Shown one piece after another: positions 1 through 9,008 of a stretch of DNA of 64,000 nt. The notes beneath the pieces are model-generated. The model did no database searches. It was not told the origin of the DNA and saw only the letters and a list, made by a program, of their open reading frames with translations. Origin of the DNA: Chitinibacter sp. GC72. Its GTDB lineage: Bacteria > Pseudomonadota > Gammaproteobacteria > Burkholderiales > Chitinibacteraceae. Numbering within the stretch: the first letter of the stretch is position 1; each line of letters begins with the position of its first letter. The stretch covers positions 89,591 through 153,590 of the forward strand of contig NZ_VIRW01000007.1 of the NCBI RefSeq assembly GCF_009760905.1, given 5' to 3'. Position numbers and translations under genes: made by a program.

Positions 1-413
1 AGGCCGGATTTAATTTCGGAGAGCTGCTCAGGCTCGCCGCGCGTGCCTTCAGGAAACAGTATTAATACCTTGCCTTGCTGCAGCACTTCGCGGCAGCCGG
101 CGAGCGGATCGCTACCTTTTTTGGCGGTGCCGCGCTGCACCGGAATAATGCCGATCACCTGCGTGGCAAACCACGCCAGCGCACGGTTGCGCAAAAAATA
201 ATCCGCCGCCGCAGCCGGGCGGACATTAGCGATGTCTTTTAAATCAAACAGCGAATACAGCGTGAGAATGTCGAGGTGGCTATTGTGGTTGGCGATCACA
301 ATGGCTGGGCCTTGGTGCGGCAGGCGATCGGCGTTGCGCACCGTCAGCCCCAGCCACAGCCGCACGACAGGGCGCGCGATCAGCAGGACGAATAAGGTTC
401 TGAGGTTAAACAT
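1..413 (-). CDS. PlsC-like 1-acylglycerol-phosphate acyltransferase, 3' end outside window
   Basis: Lysophospholipid acyltransferase family, expected to move an acyl chain onto lysophosphatidate (or another lysophospholipid) at the inner membrane. The visible N-terminal 137 residues start with a hydrophobic segment (about 3-24), followed by the catalytic HX4D motif as NHNSHLD (His43 to Asp48) and the substrate-binding block FPEGTRGEPEQ near residues 118-128. The C-terminus lies beyond the left edge, so length cannot be compared. It is read after the YnbB-like and YnbA-like genes in the same direction, about 104 bp downstream. Together they suggest a small phospholipid-remodelling operon. The exact acyl acceptor is unknown. 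Confidence 0.85.
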   Translation of the reverse strand, partial: MFNLRTLFVLLIARPVVRLWLGLTVRNADRLPHQGPAIVIANHNSHLDILTLYSLFDLKDIANVRPAAAADYFLRNRALAWFATQVIGIIPVQRGTAKKGSDPLAGCREVLQQGKVLILFPEGTRGEPEQLSEIKSG

Positions 414-462
414 GCCCCTCCTCGTTGCCGAAAAATGCGGCCTTCGAAAGATTTCGAAATCC

Positions 463-507
463 AAAAGCATGCAGGCAAGGCCGTAACAACGCAGCATGCA
501 TGCTTTT
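463..507. repeat. Inverted repeat between cdsA-like and plsC-like genes
   Basis: AAAAGCATGC (463-472) is matched by its exact complement GCATGCTTTT (498-507), giving a 10-bp stem with a 25-base loop in the gap between two co-directional minus-strand genes. The minus-strand transcript would have T residues after the stem, so it could act as a weak terminator or processing hairpin inside the operon. Function is inferred. Confidence 0.45.
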
Positions 508-517
508 GCCTTCACTT

Positions 518-1456
518 CTAGAAGTAGAGGTAACGGATAAAGTGGTAAAACAGTGGCGCGGTATAGGTGAGCGAATCGAGCCTGTCGAGTATCCCGCCAT
601 GCCCCGGCAATAACGTTCCCGAATCCTTGACGCCCAAATCGCGCTTCACCGCCGAAATCACAATATCGCCAATAAATCCCATGGTGCCGATCAGTACGCC
701 AGCACACGCAGCATACAGCGGCGAAAGTGGTGTCAGATACGGCGCGATCAGCCAGGCCAGCAAGGTCGTCGTGAAAATCCCGCCCAGTAATCCACCCAGG
801 GTTTTATTCGGGCTAACCGTCGGGCTGGCTTTGCGTCGACCGATGGATTTGCCCCACAGATACTGCGCGACGTCATTGGCTTGCGTCAGCGCGACCAAGA
901 AGAACACCAACTTCGCGCCTTCTGCAGGCGAACCGGGTAAAGTGAGCAACGCGGCCAGATGCGAGAGGCTAAAGACGCAAATCATCAGGCCCCAATGCAA
1001 GCTAGACGCCGATTGCAAAAAGCCCTTGGTTTCGCCAATCAGCACCATGCGCATCGGCAACAGTAACAACATATACACCGGAATAAACAGTACAAACATG
1101 CCGTACCACGAAATGCCGATCCAGAAATACTGCAGCGGAATCGCCAGATACGCCCAGAACAGCACCACATGGTCGGCCTGGCGGGTGTTCGATAGCGTTA
1201 GATATTCTTTAAACGCCAGAAAGCTAATCAGACCAAATACGGCCAGTGCAATGTGCAATTGCCCGATCAGCGTGAGCGAAAACACCAGCACAATCCACCA
1301 CCAGGTGTTAATCCGCGCTTTAAGCTCGCGCCAGTCCTTGCCGGGATAACGCACGCCCAGAAGGGCTATCGTGCTGCTGGCCACAAGCAGTAGCGCAAAT
1401 ACGGCAAGCAGTGCCCAGCGCAGCGCTGGTGCCATCTGCAGCAGAAAGTCAGGCAT
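518..1456 (-). CDS. ynbB: CdsA/YnbB-like phosphatidate cytidylyltransferase
   Basis: Integral membrane enzyme predicted to make CDP-diacylglycerol from phosphatidate and CTP. The 312-residue protein is mostly hydrophobic, with about eight membrane segments, and ends with the CdsA signature at about residues 267-300: SAVKRDLGVKD followed by PGHGGILDRLDS. It is somewhat longer than the housekeeping CdsA (about 285 residues), and its immediate partner is a YnbA-like CDP-alcohol transferase. That pairing resembles the Escherichia coli ynbA-ynbB cluster more than the usual frr-uppS-cdsA locus. Its start codon lies inside the end of the upstream ynbA-like gene (8-bp overlap), indicating translational coupling. 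It is probably an accessory, not the essential, CdsA. Confidence 0.85.
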   Translation of the reverse strand: MPDFLLQMAPALRWALLAVFALLLVASSTIALLGVRYPGKDWRELKARINTWWWIVLVFSLTLIGQLHIALAVFGLISFLAFKEYLTLSNTRQADHVVLFWAYLAIPLQYFWIGISWYGMFVLFIPVYMLLLLPMRMVLIGETKGFLQSASSLHWGLMICVFSLSHLAALLTLPGSPAEGAKLVFFLVALTQANDVAQYLWGKSIGRRKASPTVSPNKTLGGLLGGIFTTTLLAWLIAPYLTPLSPLYAACAGVLIGTMGFIGDIVISAVKRDLGVKDSGTLLPGHGGILDRLDSLTYTAPLFYHFIRYLYF

Positions 1457-2090
1457 GTTTTACCTCGCTTAACATGGCGCGGGCGCGCTTGACGCAGGTG
1501 AGCAGCAATAACAGCGTGAACGCCGCAAACACCCAGCTCAGCAGTGATGTGCCGCTGGGCAGCCAAGCCAACCCATGCGCCAGCCCCAGCACGCCCAGTG
1601 CAAAAGCACGGTCACTTTTACCCAGCGGGCCATCGTAACGGCGGCTTGCGCCCAGCATGGGGCCGAGCACTGCGATGTATTCGGTCAGCATGGATAAAAT
1701 CAGCGACGCCAGAATCAGGGGCACGGCCAGCGCCTCATCCAGATACCAGGCCAGAATCATGAATGGCAGTAGCAGCGCCGCATCGGCGAGCACATCACCC
1801 ACTTCGTTCAGAATTGCGCCCAGATGGCTTTGCTGCCCGTGCTCACGTGCCAACATACCGTCAATCGCGTTCAAGGCCATGCGGATAAACAGCCAGACTG
1901 GTAATAACAACCAGACCCAGCGTGCTTCACTGTGCAATAACGTAGCCACACACAGCAGTATGCCCAGCGCCACCGAAACCAGCAGCGCGGCCATAGTCAC
2001 CGCGTTCGCAGTGACACCCAGACGTGCCAGCTGACGCACCAGCGGCCGTAGCAGCTGCTGAAAAGCGGATTTGAGTTGATAAATCGACAT
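1449..2090 (-). CDS. ynbA: YnbA-like CDP-alcohol phosphatidyltransferase
   Basis: Membrane enzyme of the CDP-alcohol phosphatidyltransferase family (213 residues), predicted to use the CDP-diacylglycerol made by the next gene to build a phospholipid head group. The N-terminus (IYQLKSAFQQLLRP) and the catalytic region (FIRMALNAIDGMLARE, then HLGAILNEVGDVLAD, about residues 68-100) match the E. coli YnbA pattern as I recall it. The classical motif is DG-x2-AR-x8-G-x3-D-x3-D; here the first of the last two Asp positions is Asn, as in YnbA, with the following Asp residues kept. Product and head group are not known. First gene of the operon; its start is preceded by a C-rich leader with no clear ribosome site. 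Confidence 0.8.
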   Translation of the reverse strand: MSIYQLKSAFQQLLRPLVRQLARLGVTANAVTMAALLVSVALGILLCVATLLHSEARWVWLLLPVWLFIRMALNAIDGMLAREHGQQSHLGAILNEVGDVLADAALLLPFMILAWYLDEALAVPLILASLILSMLTEYIAVLGPMLGASRRYDGPLGKSDRAFALGVLGLAHGLAWLPSGTSLLSWVFAAFTLLLLLTCVKRARAMLSEVKHA

Positions 2091-2394
2091 TCATTGGGGG
2101 GCCAAAGTCATGATGCCGACATTATTATCATCGTTTTAACGTAATTGAAACCCGCAAGTGATGTAAGTTGCAGGTCCAGGTTTGGACACACTCGAAACGC
2201 CAAGCGATTATTTTTTCTGTAAAAACAGGCATTTCCCTGCCGAACCGGGTTAAAGTAGCCAAAATTTGAACTGATAATTCAAGGGCTTAAACCATCAGTA
2301 CAAACCTGTAGATCACGGCGGCTTTCACATCATGCCTAAAGCGGATCAGCGGCATGCGCAGGCGCTGCTCTGTGTAAAAATACAGCGCAGGGGC
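2091..2394. other. Gene-free stretch upstream of ynbA-like gene
   Basis: No reading frame with coding character on either strand. It should contain the minus-strand promoter for the phospholipid operon, but I cannot pick a convincing -35/-10 pair. Short hairpins are present (for example around the CTGTAAAAACAG at 2218-2229). Nothing else is recognised. Confidence 0.5.
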
Positions 2395-2423
2395 AAAAAA
2401 AAAACCGACCCAAGGGTCGGTTT
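2395..2423 (-). terminator. Strong intrinsic terminator (minus strand)
   Basis: Perfect 10-bp stem AAACCGACCC/GGGTCGGTTT with a 2-base loop, followed on the minus strand by about ten T residues. It ends either cca transcription with a long 3' tail or a separate small RNA. Confidence 0.85.
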
Positions 2424-2552
2424 CAAATCAAGAGCAAATACTCCCGATGTGCGCAAAAATCAGTTAGAGAAACTCTAACCACAGATCAAATGGTTCGTAA
2501 AAACCAAGCAACTGCTCGCCAAGATGGGCACCTCAACCAGCAGATCAATCTG
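2398..2552 (-). ncRNA. Candidate small RNA or cca 3' UTR-derived RNA
   Basis: A roughly 155-nt minus-strand stretch bounded by a plausible promoter and a strong terminator. Upstream (minus strand) are TTCTAA (2588-2583) and TATTAT (2564-2559) with an 18-base spacer. Inside, a perfect 7-bp hairpin (GTTAGAG/CTCTAAC, 2463-2479) and a stem formed by CTGCT/AGCAG are visible, and the 3' end is the terminator at 2395-2423. There is no open frame of note. It is not a recognisable 6S RNA, tmRNA or SRP RNA. Since cca ends at 2732 on the same strand, this could instead be the cca 3' untranslated tail. Confidence 0.4.
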
Positions 2553-2731
2553 GGAAGGATAATACCAGAAGAGCTTTGCCGATTAGAATAGTGCTGCGCC
2601 AAAATTGTGCGCTATACCACATAGAAACCGCATAAATACTGGAAAAGTAAGGGATTACCCGTACATCAACGCCCCTTTTTCAAGCAGATCAACTGGTATC
2701 AAACCAATTTTTAAAACGATCATTTCAGGCA

Positions 2732-3943
2732 TTAGTTCAAAATTGCTGCCTTGATCGCCGCGATTCTGGCGCTCTCCACCGCCTGTGGGATCTGCTTTTT
2801 ATCGCTGCATTGCTGAGCAATTTCACCCGCGTTGACCGCATTGGCCGCCGCCAGCAAGCGGCGCAAATAGTCGGGCTGCGGATAATCGCAATTTTCAAAC
2901 TGGTAACGTCCGCGCGCGTCGGCCAAACAGGCATCCAGCATCTGCCCGAAACGCTCCGGACGGCGGAAGGCGTCGCAGCGGATAAATAATTTCAGCACCG
3001 TTTCAGCGCGTAATTGTTGCGCGGTATGCACCAGCGTGTGCTCGCGACATGTCATGACCGCCAGATCGCGACAATCGCTGGGTACCCGCAAACGCTGGCA
3101 CAGCGCCTCAACTAGCGGCACGCCGCGCGCTTCGTGCATGATGTGCTGTGGTAAAACATCGGGCGGCGTCGTTGCCTTGCCCAAGTCATGGCACAGCGCG
3201 GCAAAACGCGTCACTAGCGGCGCCCCTTGCGCTGCGGCGTAGTCGAGCACCAGCATCGTGTGCAGCCCGGTATCGACTTCGGGGTGGTAGTCGGCGCGCT
3301 GCGGCACGCCCCACAGCGCGTCGATTTCCGGCGCAATGCGCGCCAGCGCGCCCGATTCTCTGAGCACCGCAAACATCAGGCTGGGCTTATCTTCCATCAG
3401 GCCTTTAGCCAGCTCCTGCCAGACGCGCTCGGGCACCAGATGATCGACTTCACCGTCGACGACCATTTGCTGCATTAGCCTCATGGTTTCCGGTGCGGTA
3501 CTAAAACCAAATCTGGCAGCAAATCGGGCGAGGCGCAAAATGCGCACCGGGTCCTCAGAAAACGCCGGCGAGACATGACGCAGCAATTTAGCCTGCAAAT
3601 CGGCCTGACCATTGAATGGATCAATAATCTGGCCATCGTCGCTCTGAGCCATGGCATTGATCGTCAAATCGCGGCGCAGCAAGTCTTCCTCCAGCGTCAC
3701 CTCCGGGCTGGCATGAACAGTAAATCCGGTATAGCCATGGCCGCTTTTGCGCTCGGTTCGTGCAAGCGCATACTCTTGGCGGGTATCTGGATGTAGAAAC
3801 ACCGGAAAATCTTTGCCCACCGCCTGATAGCCCAAATCCAGCATCTGCTGCGGTGTCGCGCCGACAACGACCCAATCAATATCTTTGACGGGCAAACCCA
3901 ATAAACGGTCGCGCACTGCGCCGCCGACACGATAGACCTGCAT
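2732..3943 (-). CDS. cca: Multifunctional CCA-adding tRNA nucleotidyltransferase
   Basis: Adds or repairs the 3' CCA end of tRNAs from CTP and ATP without a nucleic-acid template. The 403-residue protein begins [16 protein letters not shown], the nucleotidyltransferase class II signature, with metal-binding Asp21 and Asp23 in KDID and the [10 protein letters not shown] block near residues 90-100. The C-terminal half carries an HD domain ([14 protein letters not shown], about residues 246-260), the feature of the longer proteobacterial CCA enzymes with extra phosphohydrolase activity. Length fits that class. It is divergent from cysK across a 94-bp gap that must hold both promoters. The gene has a roughly 330-bp untranslated 3' stretch before a terminator. 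Confidence 0.96.
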   Translation of the reverse strand: MQVYRVGGAVRDRLLGLPVKDIDWVVVGATPQQMLDLGYQAVGKDFPVFLHPDTRQEYALARTERKSGHGYTGFTVHASPEVTLEEDLLRRDLTINAMAQSDDGQIIDPFNGQADLQAKLLRHVSPAFSEDPVRILRLARFAARFGFSTAPETMRLMQQMVVDGEVDHLVPERVWQELAKGLMEDKPSLMFAVLRESGALARIAPEIDALWGVPQRADYHPEVDTGLHTMLVLDYAAAQGAPLVTRFAALCHDLGKATTPPDVLPQHIMHEARGVPLVEALCQRLRVPSDCRDLAVMTCREHTLVHTAQQLRAETVLKLFIRCDAFRRPERFGQMLDACLADARGRYQFENCDYPQPDYLRRLLAAANAVNAGEIAQQCSDKKQIPQAVESARIAAIKAAILN

Positions 3944-4037
3944 ATTCTTTCCTTAAAATGAAGAGTTACTTCAACTGGCCCAGCAAGTAAGACTACAATC
4001 TTCTAATTATCCCCTATTTCACTCCAAGGATGGCCGT

Positions 4038-4967
4038 ATGAAAATCGCAAATGATGTGACCGAACTGATTGGCAAAACACCGCTGGTGCGCCTGAACCGC
4101 ATCAACGACGGCGGCGCGACCATCGTCGCCAAGCTTGAATATATGAATCCATCGCATTCGGTCAAAGACCGCATCGCGGTCAGCATGATCGACGCGGCCG
4201 AAGCCGCTGGCAAAATCGGCCCGGACACGGTGATTGTCGAGCCGACTTCGGGCAATACCGGCATTGGTCTGGCAATGGTCTGCGCGGCGCGCGGCTACAA
4301 ACTGGTGCTGACGATGCCGGAAACGATGTCGAAAGAGCGTCGCGCACTCTTACGCGGATACGGTGCTGAGTTGATCCTGACGCCCGGGCCAGAAGGCATG
4401 GGTGGCGCGATTGGCAAAGCCAAAGCGCTGACCGAAGAGCACACCAATTACTTTATGCCACAGCAGTTTGAAAACCCGGCCAATCCGGAAATTCACCGCA
4501 ACACCACCGCCGTTGAATTGTGGGAAGACACTGATGGCCAGATCGACATTCTGATTTCCGGCGTCGGCACCGGCGGCACGATTACCGGCGTGGCCGAAGT
4601 GATCAAAGCGAAAAAGCCATCATTCCAGGCGATTGCCATCGAGCCCGATGCCAGCCCGGTACTCAGCGGCGGTGCCAAAGGCCCGCACCCGATTCAGGGG
4701 ATTGGCGCGGGATTTGTGCCAGCGGTGTTGAATACAGCGATTTACGACGAAGTGATTCGCGTAACGAACGACGACGCTTTCGCGACAGCACGTGCGATGG
4801 CGACGCAGGAAGGGATTTTGTGCGGCATTTCAGCCGGCGCAGCTACATGGGCAGCGATTCAGGTTGCACGCCGGCCGGAAAACGCCGGCAAGCTGATTGC
4901 GGTGATTATCCCGTCATTTGGCGAGCGCTATTTGTCGACCAAGCTGTTTGAAGGTTTGGCCGACTAA
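4038..4967 (+). CDS. cysK: Cysteine synthase A (O-acetylserine sulfhydrylase)
   Basis: PLP enzyme that makes cysteine from O-acetylserine and sulfide in the cytoplasm. 309 residues, full length. The PLP-binding lysine is Lys43 in NPSHSVKDR, the substrate loop PTSGNTG is near residues 69-75 and the phosphate-binding loop SGVGTGGT is near 171-178. The ending [16 protein letters not shown] is typical of the family. The start is supported by AAGGA eight bases upstream. CysM cannot be fully excluded, but the [14 protein letters not shown] and [10 protein letters not shown] patterns favour CysK. Convergent with the PAS sensor gene; a 55-bp palindromic repeat lies between them and could terminate both. 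Confidence 0.93.
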   Translation: MKIANDVTELIGKTPLVRLNRINDGGATIVAKLEYMNPSHSVKDRIAVSMIDAAEAAGKIGPDTVIVEPTSGNTGIGLAMVCAARGYKLVLTMPETMSKERRALLRGYGAELILTPGPEGMGGAIGKAKALTEEHTNYFMPQQFENPANPEIHRNTTAVELWEDTDGQIDILISGVGTGGTITGVAEVIKAKKPSFQAIAIEPDASPVLSGGAKGPHPIQGIGAGFVPAVLNTAIYDEVIRVTNDDAFATARAMATQEGILCGISAGAATWAAIQVARRPENAGKLIAVIIPSFGERYLSTKLFEGLAD

Positions 4968-5013
4968 GCCAGCGACGAACTAACGCCGAAAAACAAAGCG
5001 GCGCAGCAATACC

Positions 5014-5068
5014 AATGGGTATTGCCATACAGCCTTTATTAAAAAAGGGCTACACGGCAATACCCATT
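5014..5068. repeat. Dispersed palindromic repeat, copy 1
   Basis: Outer arms AATGGGTATTGCC (5014-5026) and GGCAATACCCATT (5056-5068) are exact complements, 13 bp. Inside them AGCCTTT and AAGGGCT form a second stem. It lies between convergent cysK and the PAS gene, so a terminator role is possible. Member of the GGGTAT(T/A)GCC family described under findings. Confidence 0.85.
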
Positions 5069-5095
5069 ATATTTTTCAATAAGGCAAAATCATCA

Positions 5096-7318
5096 CTAAT
5101 TAATCATCAATTCAACCCTGTCGTCCAGATCCCGCCAATTGCTGATGTCGCGGAAAACCAGCACGGCACCGATGGTGCGGGTTTGCTCGTCACGAATCCG
5201 GGCGGCGGATTCTTCCACCTGAAAATTAAGCCCGAATTTATTGAGCAGCACGCTGCGCCGCGTGCCATGGTATTGCCCGCCTTCGCGCAAAACTTCATCC
5301 ACCAGATCAGGCAAGGGCAAGCGGCTCAGGCGATCAACCGATTGGTAAATCACCGACAGCAATTGGCCCTTGGCTGCCGCCAACTCCCAACCGACCAGCG
5401 ATGAAGCCACCGGGTTAATGTAATCGACCCGACCATAAATATCGGTGGTAATTACGCCATCAGCAATGGACTCCAGTGTTGCCTGCGCGCGCTGCTGCTC
5501 GGAAAGCAATGCTTTTTGTGCCATCCGCACGGCAGTAACATCACGCCCGATACCACGATAACCCGTGAACTGGCCTTCGGCATTAAAACAAGGGAAGCCC
5601 GAAACGCTGACAATAATGGTTTCACGCCCCAGCGTGGATGAATATTCAAAATCACGATAAGGCAATTGCTTGGCCAGAATGGCGCGGTGCTCGTCCCATT
5701 GCACCTGGCTCAAACCGCCGGAGCCCAGATCCCAGCGCCGCTTGCCAATAAAGAAGCTGGGCGAGACATCAAAACGGCTAAAAAACCCGCCTGTCACCAG
5801 CGTAAAGCGCGCCTCGGTGTCTTGCTCCCAAAACCAGTCGCTCGAGAGCTCGACCATTTCGGACAGGCGCAGGTTGGAGGCTTTTAGCTCCAGATACTGG
5901 GCATAGGATTCGGACACATCGCGCACTTGCATCACGATCGCCACCGGCTGCAAGATTTCATTGCGCACTGGCTGTACCGCCACATCAAGCTGCCGGCCCT
6001 CCGGATCGCCCGGCGGATAATGCAGCGAGAAAGTGGACGAATGCGTCATATCACCCAGCTCGGACTGCCCCAGCAATACGTCGTATTTACCGAGCAAATC
6101 ATGCTGCTCAGGGGCAAACCACTGCTGCGCCATTTCATTGGCATAAATGATCTTGCCGTCGGGCTGACGCAACACCAGTGCATCTCGGCTATTTTGCACG
6201 GCCTGCATCAATAGCTGGCTTTGCTGCTGGCGCAATTGCTCGTCGCCTTGCGCCTTCATCAGCATTTGCAGCGACCACTGCCGCGACAGATATAAAAACT
6301 GCATCAGCGCTGCGACCAGAATCAGGCTTAGCGTGGCAATTACCGCCACCATGATCAGCCATTCATTTTCTTTCTCGCTCCAGATGGGTTGCGAAGAATG
6401 CAGGTCTATCCGCCATTGTCGCCCTGGCAAGTGCACCAATTGCGTCATTGATTGCGACGCTGCCGCACCCTCCGTCGTTGCGCTGCGCATTACTTCGCTG
6501 GCAGCGCGCGCTTTAAGCCAGGTTTGCAGCGCATAGCCCTGATCAAACAGTTGCCAGCTTAAATCATGCTCCTCCAGCACGCGGCTGATCGGGCGCAATA
6601 TCTCGTTAAGCCGGACATAAACCAGTACCGTGCCCACATGATGCGTGCGCCGCTCGGCCACGGTGGGCTCGACGGGCAAATTGACATAGATGGGTGCAAA
6701 CAGGCAAAAAATGGGCTCATCGTGCTGATCCAGCCGGATAACAGGGCTGGCCAGCATGCGCCCGGTATCACGGGCAATACCCACACCCTCCTTCAAATCT
6801 TCCGACTCGGCCAGATTGTTGCCGAGAAATTGCTCGGTTAAGCGATTGATCGGGTACAGATGCTCCAGCACCAGCAAGGATGAGTCGCCCACAACGGGCC
6901 TGGCGGTGAATTTTTTGTAAGGTAGCGGCGCAACCCGTTTATCGGCGCGCACCGCCGCCAGATACTGCGGCAGCTCATTATGAGCGACTGGTCTGGCCAG
7001 TGCGACGGCCAGCAAGCTGGGGTGACGATACATGACATTGCTTTGCAGCAATAAATTGTAGAACTGCTGGCGATCAAGCTTGGGGTTGAGCGTCAAAGCG
7101 GCCTGCAAACCGAGCAGCACTTCCTGCTGCTGCACCAGCCGCGCCTCGAGCTGGGCGGCCTGCACGGCACCGATCATTTCCAGCCTGTTCTGTGCCGCGG
7201 CTTGAATCTGCTTCTGAATCAGTAGCAGCGTGCCGGCAATCACCAGCAATCCGGCCAGCAATACCGAGAAAAAGACAAAGTAGCGTCGGGAGAATGCCCA
7301 GATCAAGTGCAAAGCCAA
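5096..7318 (-). CDS. CHASE-domain membrane sensor with three PAS domains and no output domain
   Basis: 740-residue membrane sensor. Order: N-terminal membrane helix (about 10-34), periplasmic CHASE domain (about 60-300, with LYPINRLTEQFLG and GRMLASPVIRL), second helix (about 322-345), then three PAS domains (about 370-480, 490-600 and 615-735). It ends FRDISNWRDLDDRVELMIN and stops exactly where proteins of this architecture normally run into a GGDEF domain. I see no GGDEF, EAL, kinase or HD segment in the remaining bases before cysK in any frame, so the protein either lost its output domain or acts through protein contacts. The stop is followed at once by the palindromic repeat at 5014-5068. 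It is downstream of ilvA but separated from it by a terminator. Confidence 0.85.
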   Translation of the reverse strand: MALHLIWAFSRRYFVFFSVLLAGLLVIAGTLLLIQKQIQAAAQNRLEMIGAVQAAQLEARLVQQQEVLLGLQAALTLNPKLDRQQFYNLLLQSNVMYRHPSLLAVALARPVAHNELPQYLAAVRADKRVAPLPYKKFTARPVVGDSSLLVLEHLYPINRLTEQFLGNNLAESEDLKEGVGIARDTGRMLASPVIRLDQHDEPIFCLFAPIYVNLPVEPTVAERRTHHVGTVLVYVRLNEILRPISRVLEEHDLSWQLFDQGYALQTWLKARAASEVMRSATTEGAAASQSMTQLVHLPGRQWRIDLHSSQPIWSEKENEWLIMVAVIATLSLILVAALMQFLYLSRQWSLQMLMKAQGDEQLRQQQSQLLMQAVQNSRDALVLRQPDGKIIYANEMAQQWFAPEQHDLLGKYDVLLGQSELGDMTHSSTFSLHYPPGDPEGRQLDVAVQPVRNEILQPVAIVMQVRDVSESYAQYLELKASNLRLSEMVELSSDWFWEQDTEARFTLVTGGFFSRFDVSPSFFIGKRRWDLGSGGLSQVQWDEHRAILAKQLPYRDFEYSSTLGRETIIVSVSGFPCFNAEGQFTGYRGIGRDVTAVRMAQKALLSEQQRAQATLESIADGVITTDIYGRVDYINPVASSLVGWELAAAKGQLLSVIYQSVDRLSRLPLPDLVDEVLREGGQYHGTRRSVLLNKFGLNFQVEESAARIRDEQTRTIGAVLVFRDISNWRDLDDRVELMIN

Positions 7319-7332
7319 CTCCTTGGTCGATC

Positions 7333-7360
7333 AAAAAAGGGGCATAAAGCCCCTTTTATT
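7333..7360 (-). terminator. Intrinsic terminator downstream of ilvA
   Basis: AAAAGGGGC/GCCCCTTTT perfect stem with loop ATAAA and T-rich sides on both strands, placed 59 bp after the ilvA stop and just before the PAS sensor start. It separates the two minus-strand genes. Confidence 0.85.
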
Positions 7361-7418
7361 CTTACAGTATATCTCCCTGCCTCCAAGCATGATCTCTTTC
7401 TACGGGGTTAATTACAAC

Positions 7419-8981
7419 TTAATTCGAACCCAAGAAAAGCTGGTAAGCCTGATTTTGGGTTTCCACCCAGTACGGATAACCCAAACGGGACAGGAATTCC
7501 TGAAAATGCGCGTCGTCTTCGGGTGGCACCTGAATGCCAACCAACACGCGGCCATAGTCTGCGCCGTGATTGCGATAGTGGAACAAGGAAATATTCCAGT
7601 TATCGCTCATGCCATTGAGGAAATTGAGCAATGCACCCGGGCGCTCAGGGAACTCGAAACGGATCACGCGCTCATGCAAGGCTTGTGGCGCTTGTCCGCC
7701 GACCAGATGGCGAATATGCAGCTTGGCCATTTCATTGTCGGTCAAATCGAGTGCAGGAAGGCCCTCGGCAGCCAGTTTTTCGATTAATTCGACTACTTCG
7801 CTGCGTTGCTGGATCGATAAGCCGACAAAGACATGCGCTTGGCTGTCCGAACCATAGCGGTAGTTAAATTCGGTTACCGCCCGTGCGCCGATCAGGCTGC
7901 AGAACTTGCGGAAACTACCCGGCTGCTCGGGCACGGTCACGGCCATAATCGCTTCGCGCTGCTCGCCCATTTCGGCCTGTTCGGCGACATAGCGCAGGCG
8001 GTCAAAATTCATGTTTGCGCCTGAAGCAATCGCCACTAGAGTCTGCCCCTGCACGCCTTCACGTGCCGCCCAAGCTTTCATGCCCGCAATCGCCAGCGCG
8101 CCTGCAGGCTCCAGAATCGAGCGGTTGTCTTCAAATACGTCCTTGATCGCCGCGCACATCGCGTCGGTATCGACCAGAATCACATCGTCAACAAACTGAC
8201 GCGACAGGCGGAAAGTCTCTTCCCCCACCTGCTTGACCGCAACACCGTCGGCAAAAATGCCAACTTGCGGCAAGGTAATGCGCTCACCAAGCTTGAGCGA
8301 CAAATACATCGCATTGGCGTCGGTTGGCTCAACACCAATGACTTTCACATCGGGGCGCAAGCGTTTGATATACGCGGCCATCCCTGCCAGCAAGCCGCCA
8401 CCGCCCACCGGAATAAACACGGCATAAATCGGATCGGGATGCTGGCGCAAAATTTCCATCGCGACCGTACCCTGCCCGGCGATCACATCGGGGTCATCAT
8501 AGGGATGAACAAACGTGGCACCGGTTTCGGCCGCCAGCTTGACGGCATGCTCGTAACAATCGGAGTATGACTCGCCAACCAGCACCACCTCTGCGCCACG
8601 GCGGGATACCGCCTCGACTTTAATGCGTGGCGCGGTTGCCGGCATGACGATGGTGGCACGACATTGCAGATGTTGCGCCGCCATGGCAACGCCTTGCGCG
8701 TGATTCCCCGCTGATGCGGCAACCACACCGCGCTCAAGGTCGGCACGGCTCAATTGCGCCATTTTGTTATAGGCACCGCGAATCTTGAACGAAAAAACCG
8801 GCTGCATGTCTTCGCGTTTGAAATACACCGTATTACCAATACGGCGCGACAAATTCGGCGCAAAATCCAGTGGAGATTCAACCGCTACGTCGTAAACCCG
8901 GGCGGAAAGCGTGCGTTCAAGATAGTCTTTTGTCATATCGGTCTGGCCAAAATGGGCGAAATGTCGTCGCAATTCACCCAT
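7419..8981 (-). CDS. ilvA: Biosynthetic threonine ammonia-lyase (threonine deaminase)
   Basis: Converts threonine to 2-oxobutanoate, the first step of isoleucine synthesis. Catalytic PLP lysine is Lys66 in FSFKIRGAY; SAGNHAQGVA (about 90-99) and VGGGGLLAG (about 191-199) bind the cofactor phosphate. Two ACT-like regulatory domains fill about 340-520 and end in GYPYWVETQNQAYQLFLG, typical of the long isoleucine-inhibited form. Two starts are possible: the one given has AAGG five bases upstream; an internal ATG at 8936 would begin MTKDYLERTLSARVYD, closer to family N-termini, but has no good ribosome site. Single gene with its own terminator. Confidence 0.95.
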   Translation of the reverse strand: MGELRRHFAHFGQTDMTKDYLERTLSARVYDVAVESPLDFAPNLSRRIGNTVYFKREDMQPVFSFKIRGAYNKMAQLSRADLERGVVAASAGNHAQGVAMAAQHLQCRATIVMPATAPRIKVEAVSRRGAEVVLVGESYSDCYEHAVKLAAETGATFVHPYDDPDVIAGQGTVAMEILRQHPDPIYAVFIPVGGGGLLAGMAAYIKRLRPDVKVIGVEPTDANAMYLSLKLGERITLPQVGIFADGVAVKQVGEETFRLSRQFVDDVILVDTDAMCAAIKDVFEDNRSILEPAGALAIAGMKAWAAREGVQGQTLVAIASGANMNFDRLRYVAEQAEMGEQREAIMAVTVPEQPGSFRKFCSLIGARAVTEFNYRYGSDSQAHVFVGLSIQQRSEVVELIEKLAAEGLPALDLTDNEMAKLHIRHLVGGQAPQALHERVIRFEFPERPGALLNFLNGMSDNWNISLFHYRNHGADYGRVLVGIQVPPEDDAHFQEFLSRLGYPYWVETQNQAYQLFLGSN

Positions 8982-9008
8982 TTTAACCTTAAAAGAGACC
9001 TAACGATT

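Noticed and set aside
2398..2600. 6S RNA or tmRNA at the small-RNA candidate
   Set aside because: The terminal closing stem with central bubble of 6S and the tRNA-like ends of tmRNA are not seen.
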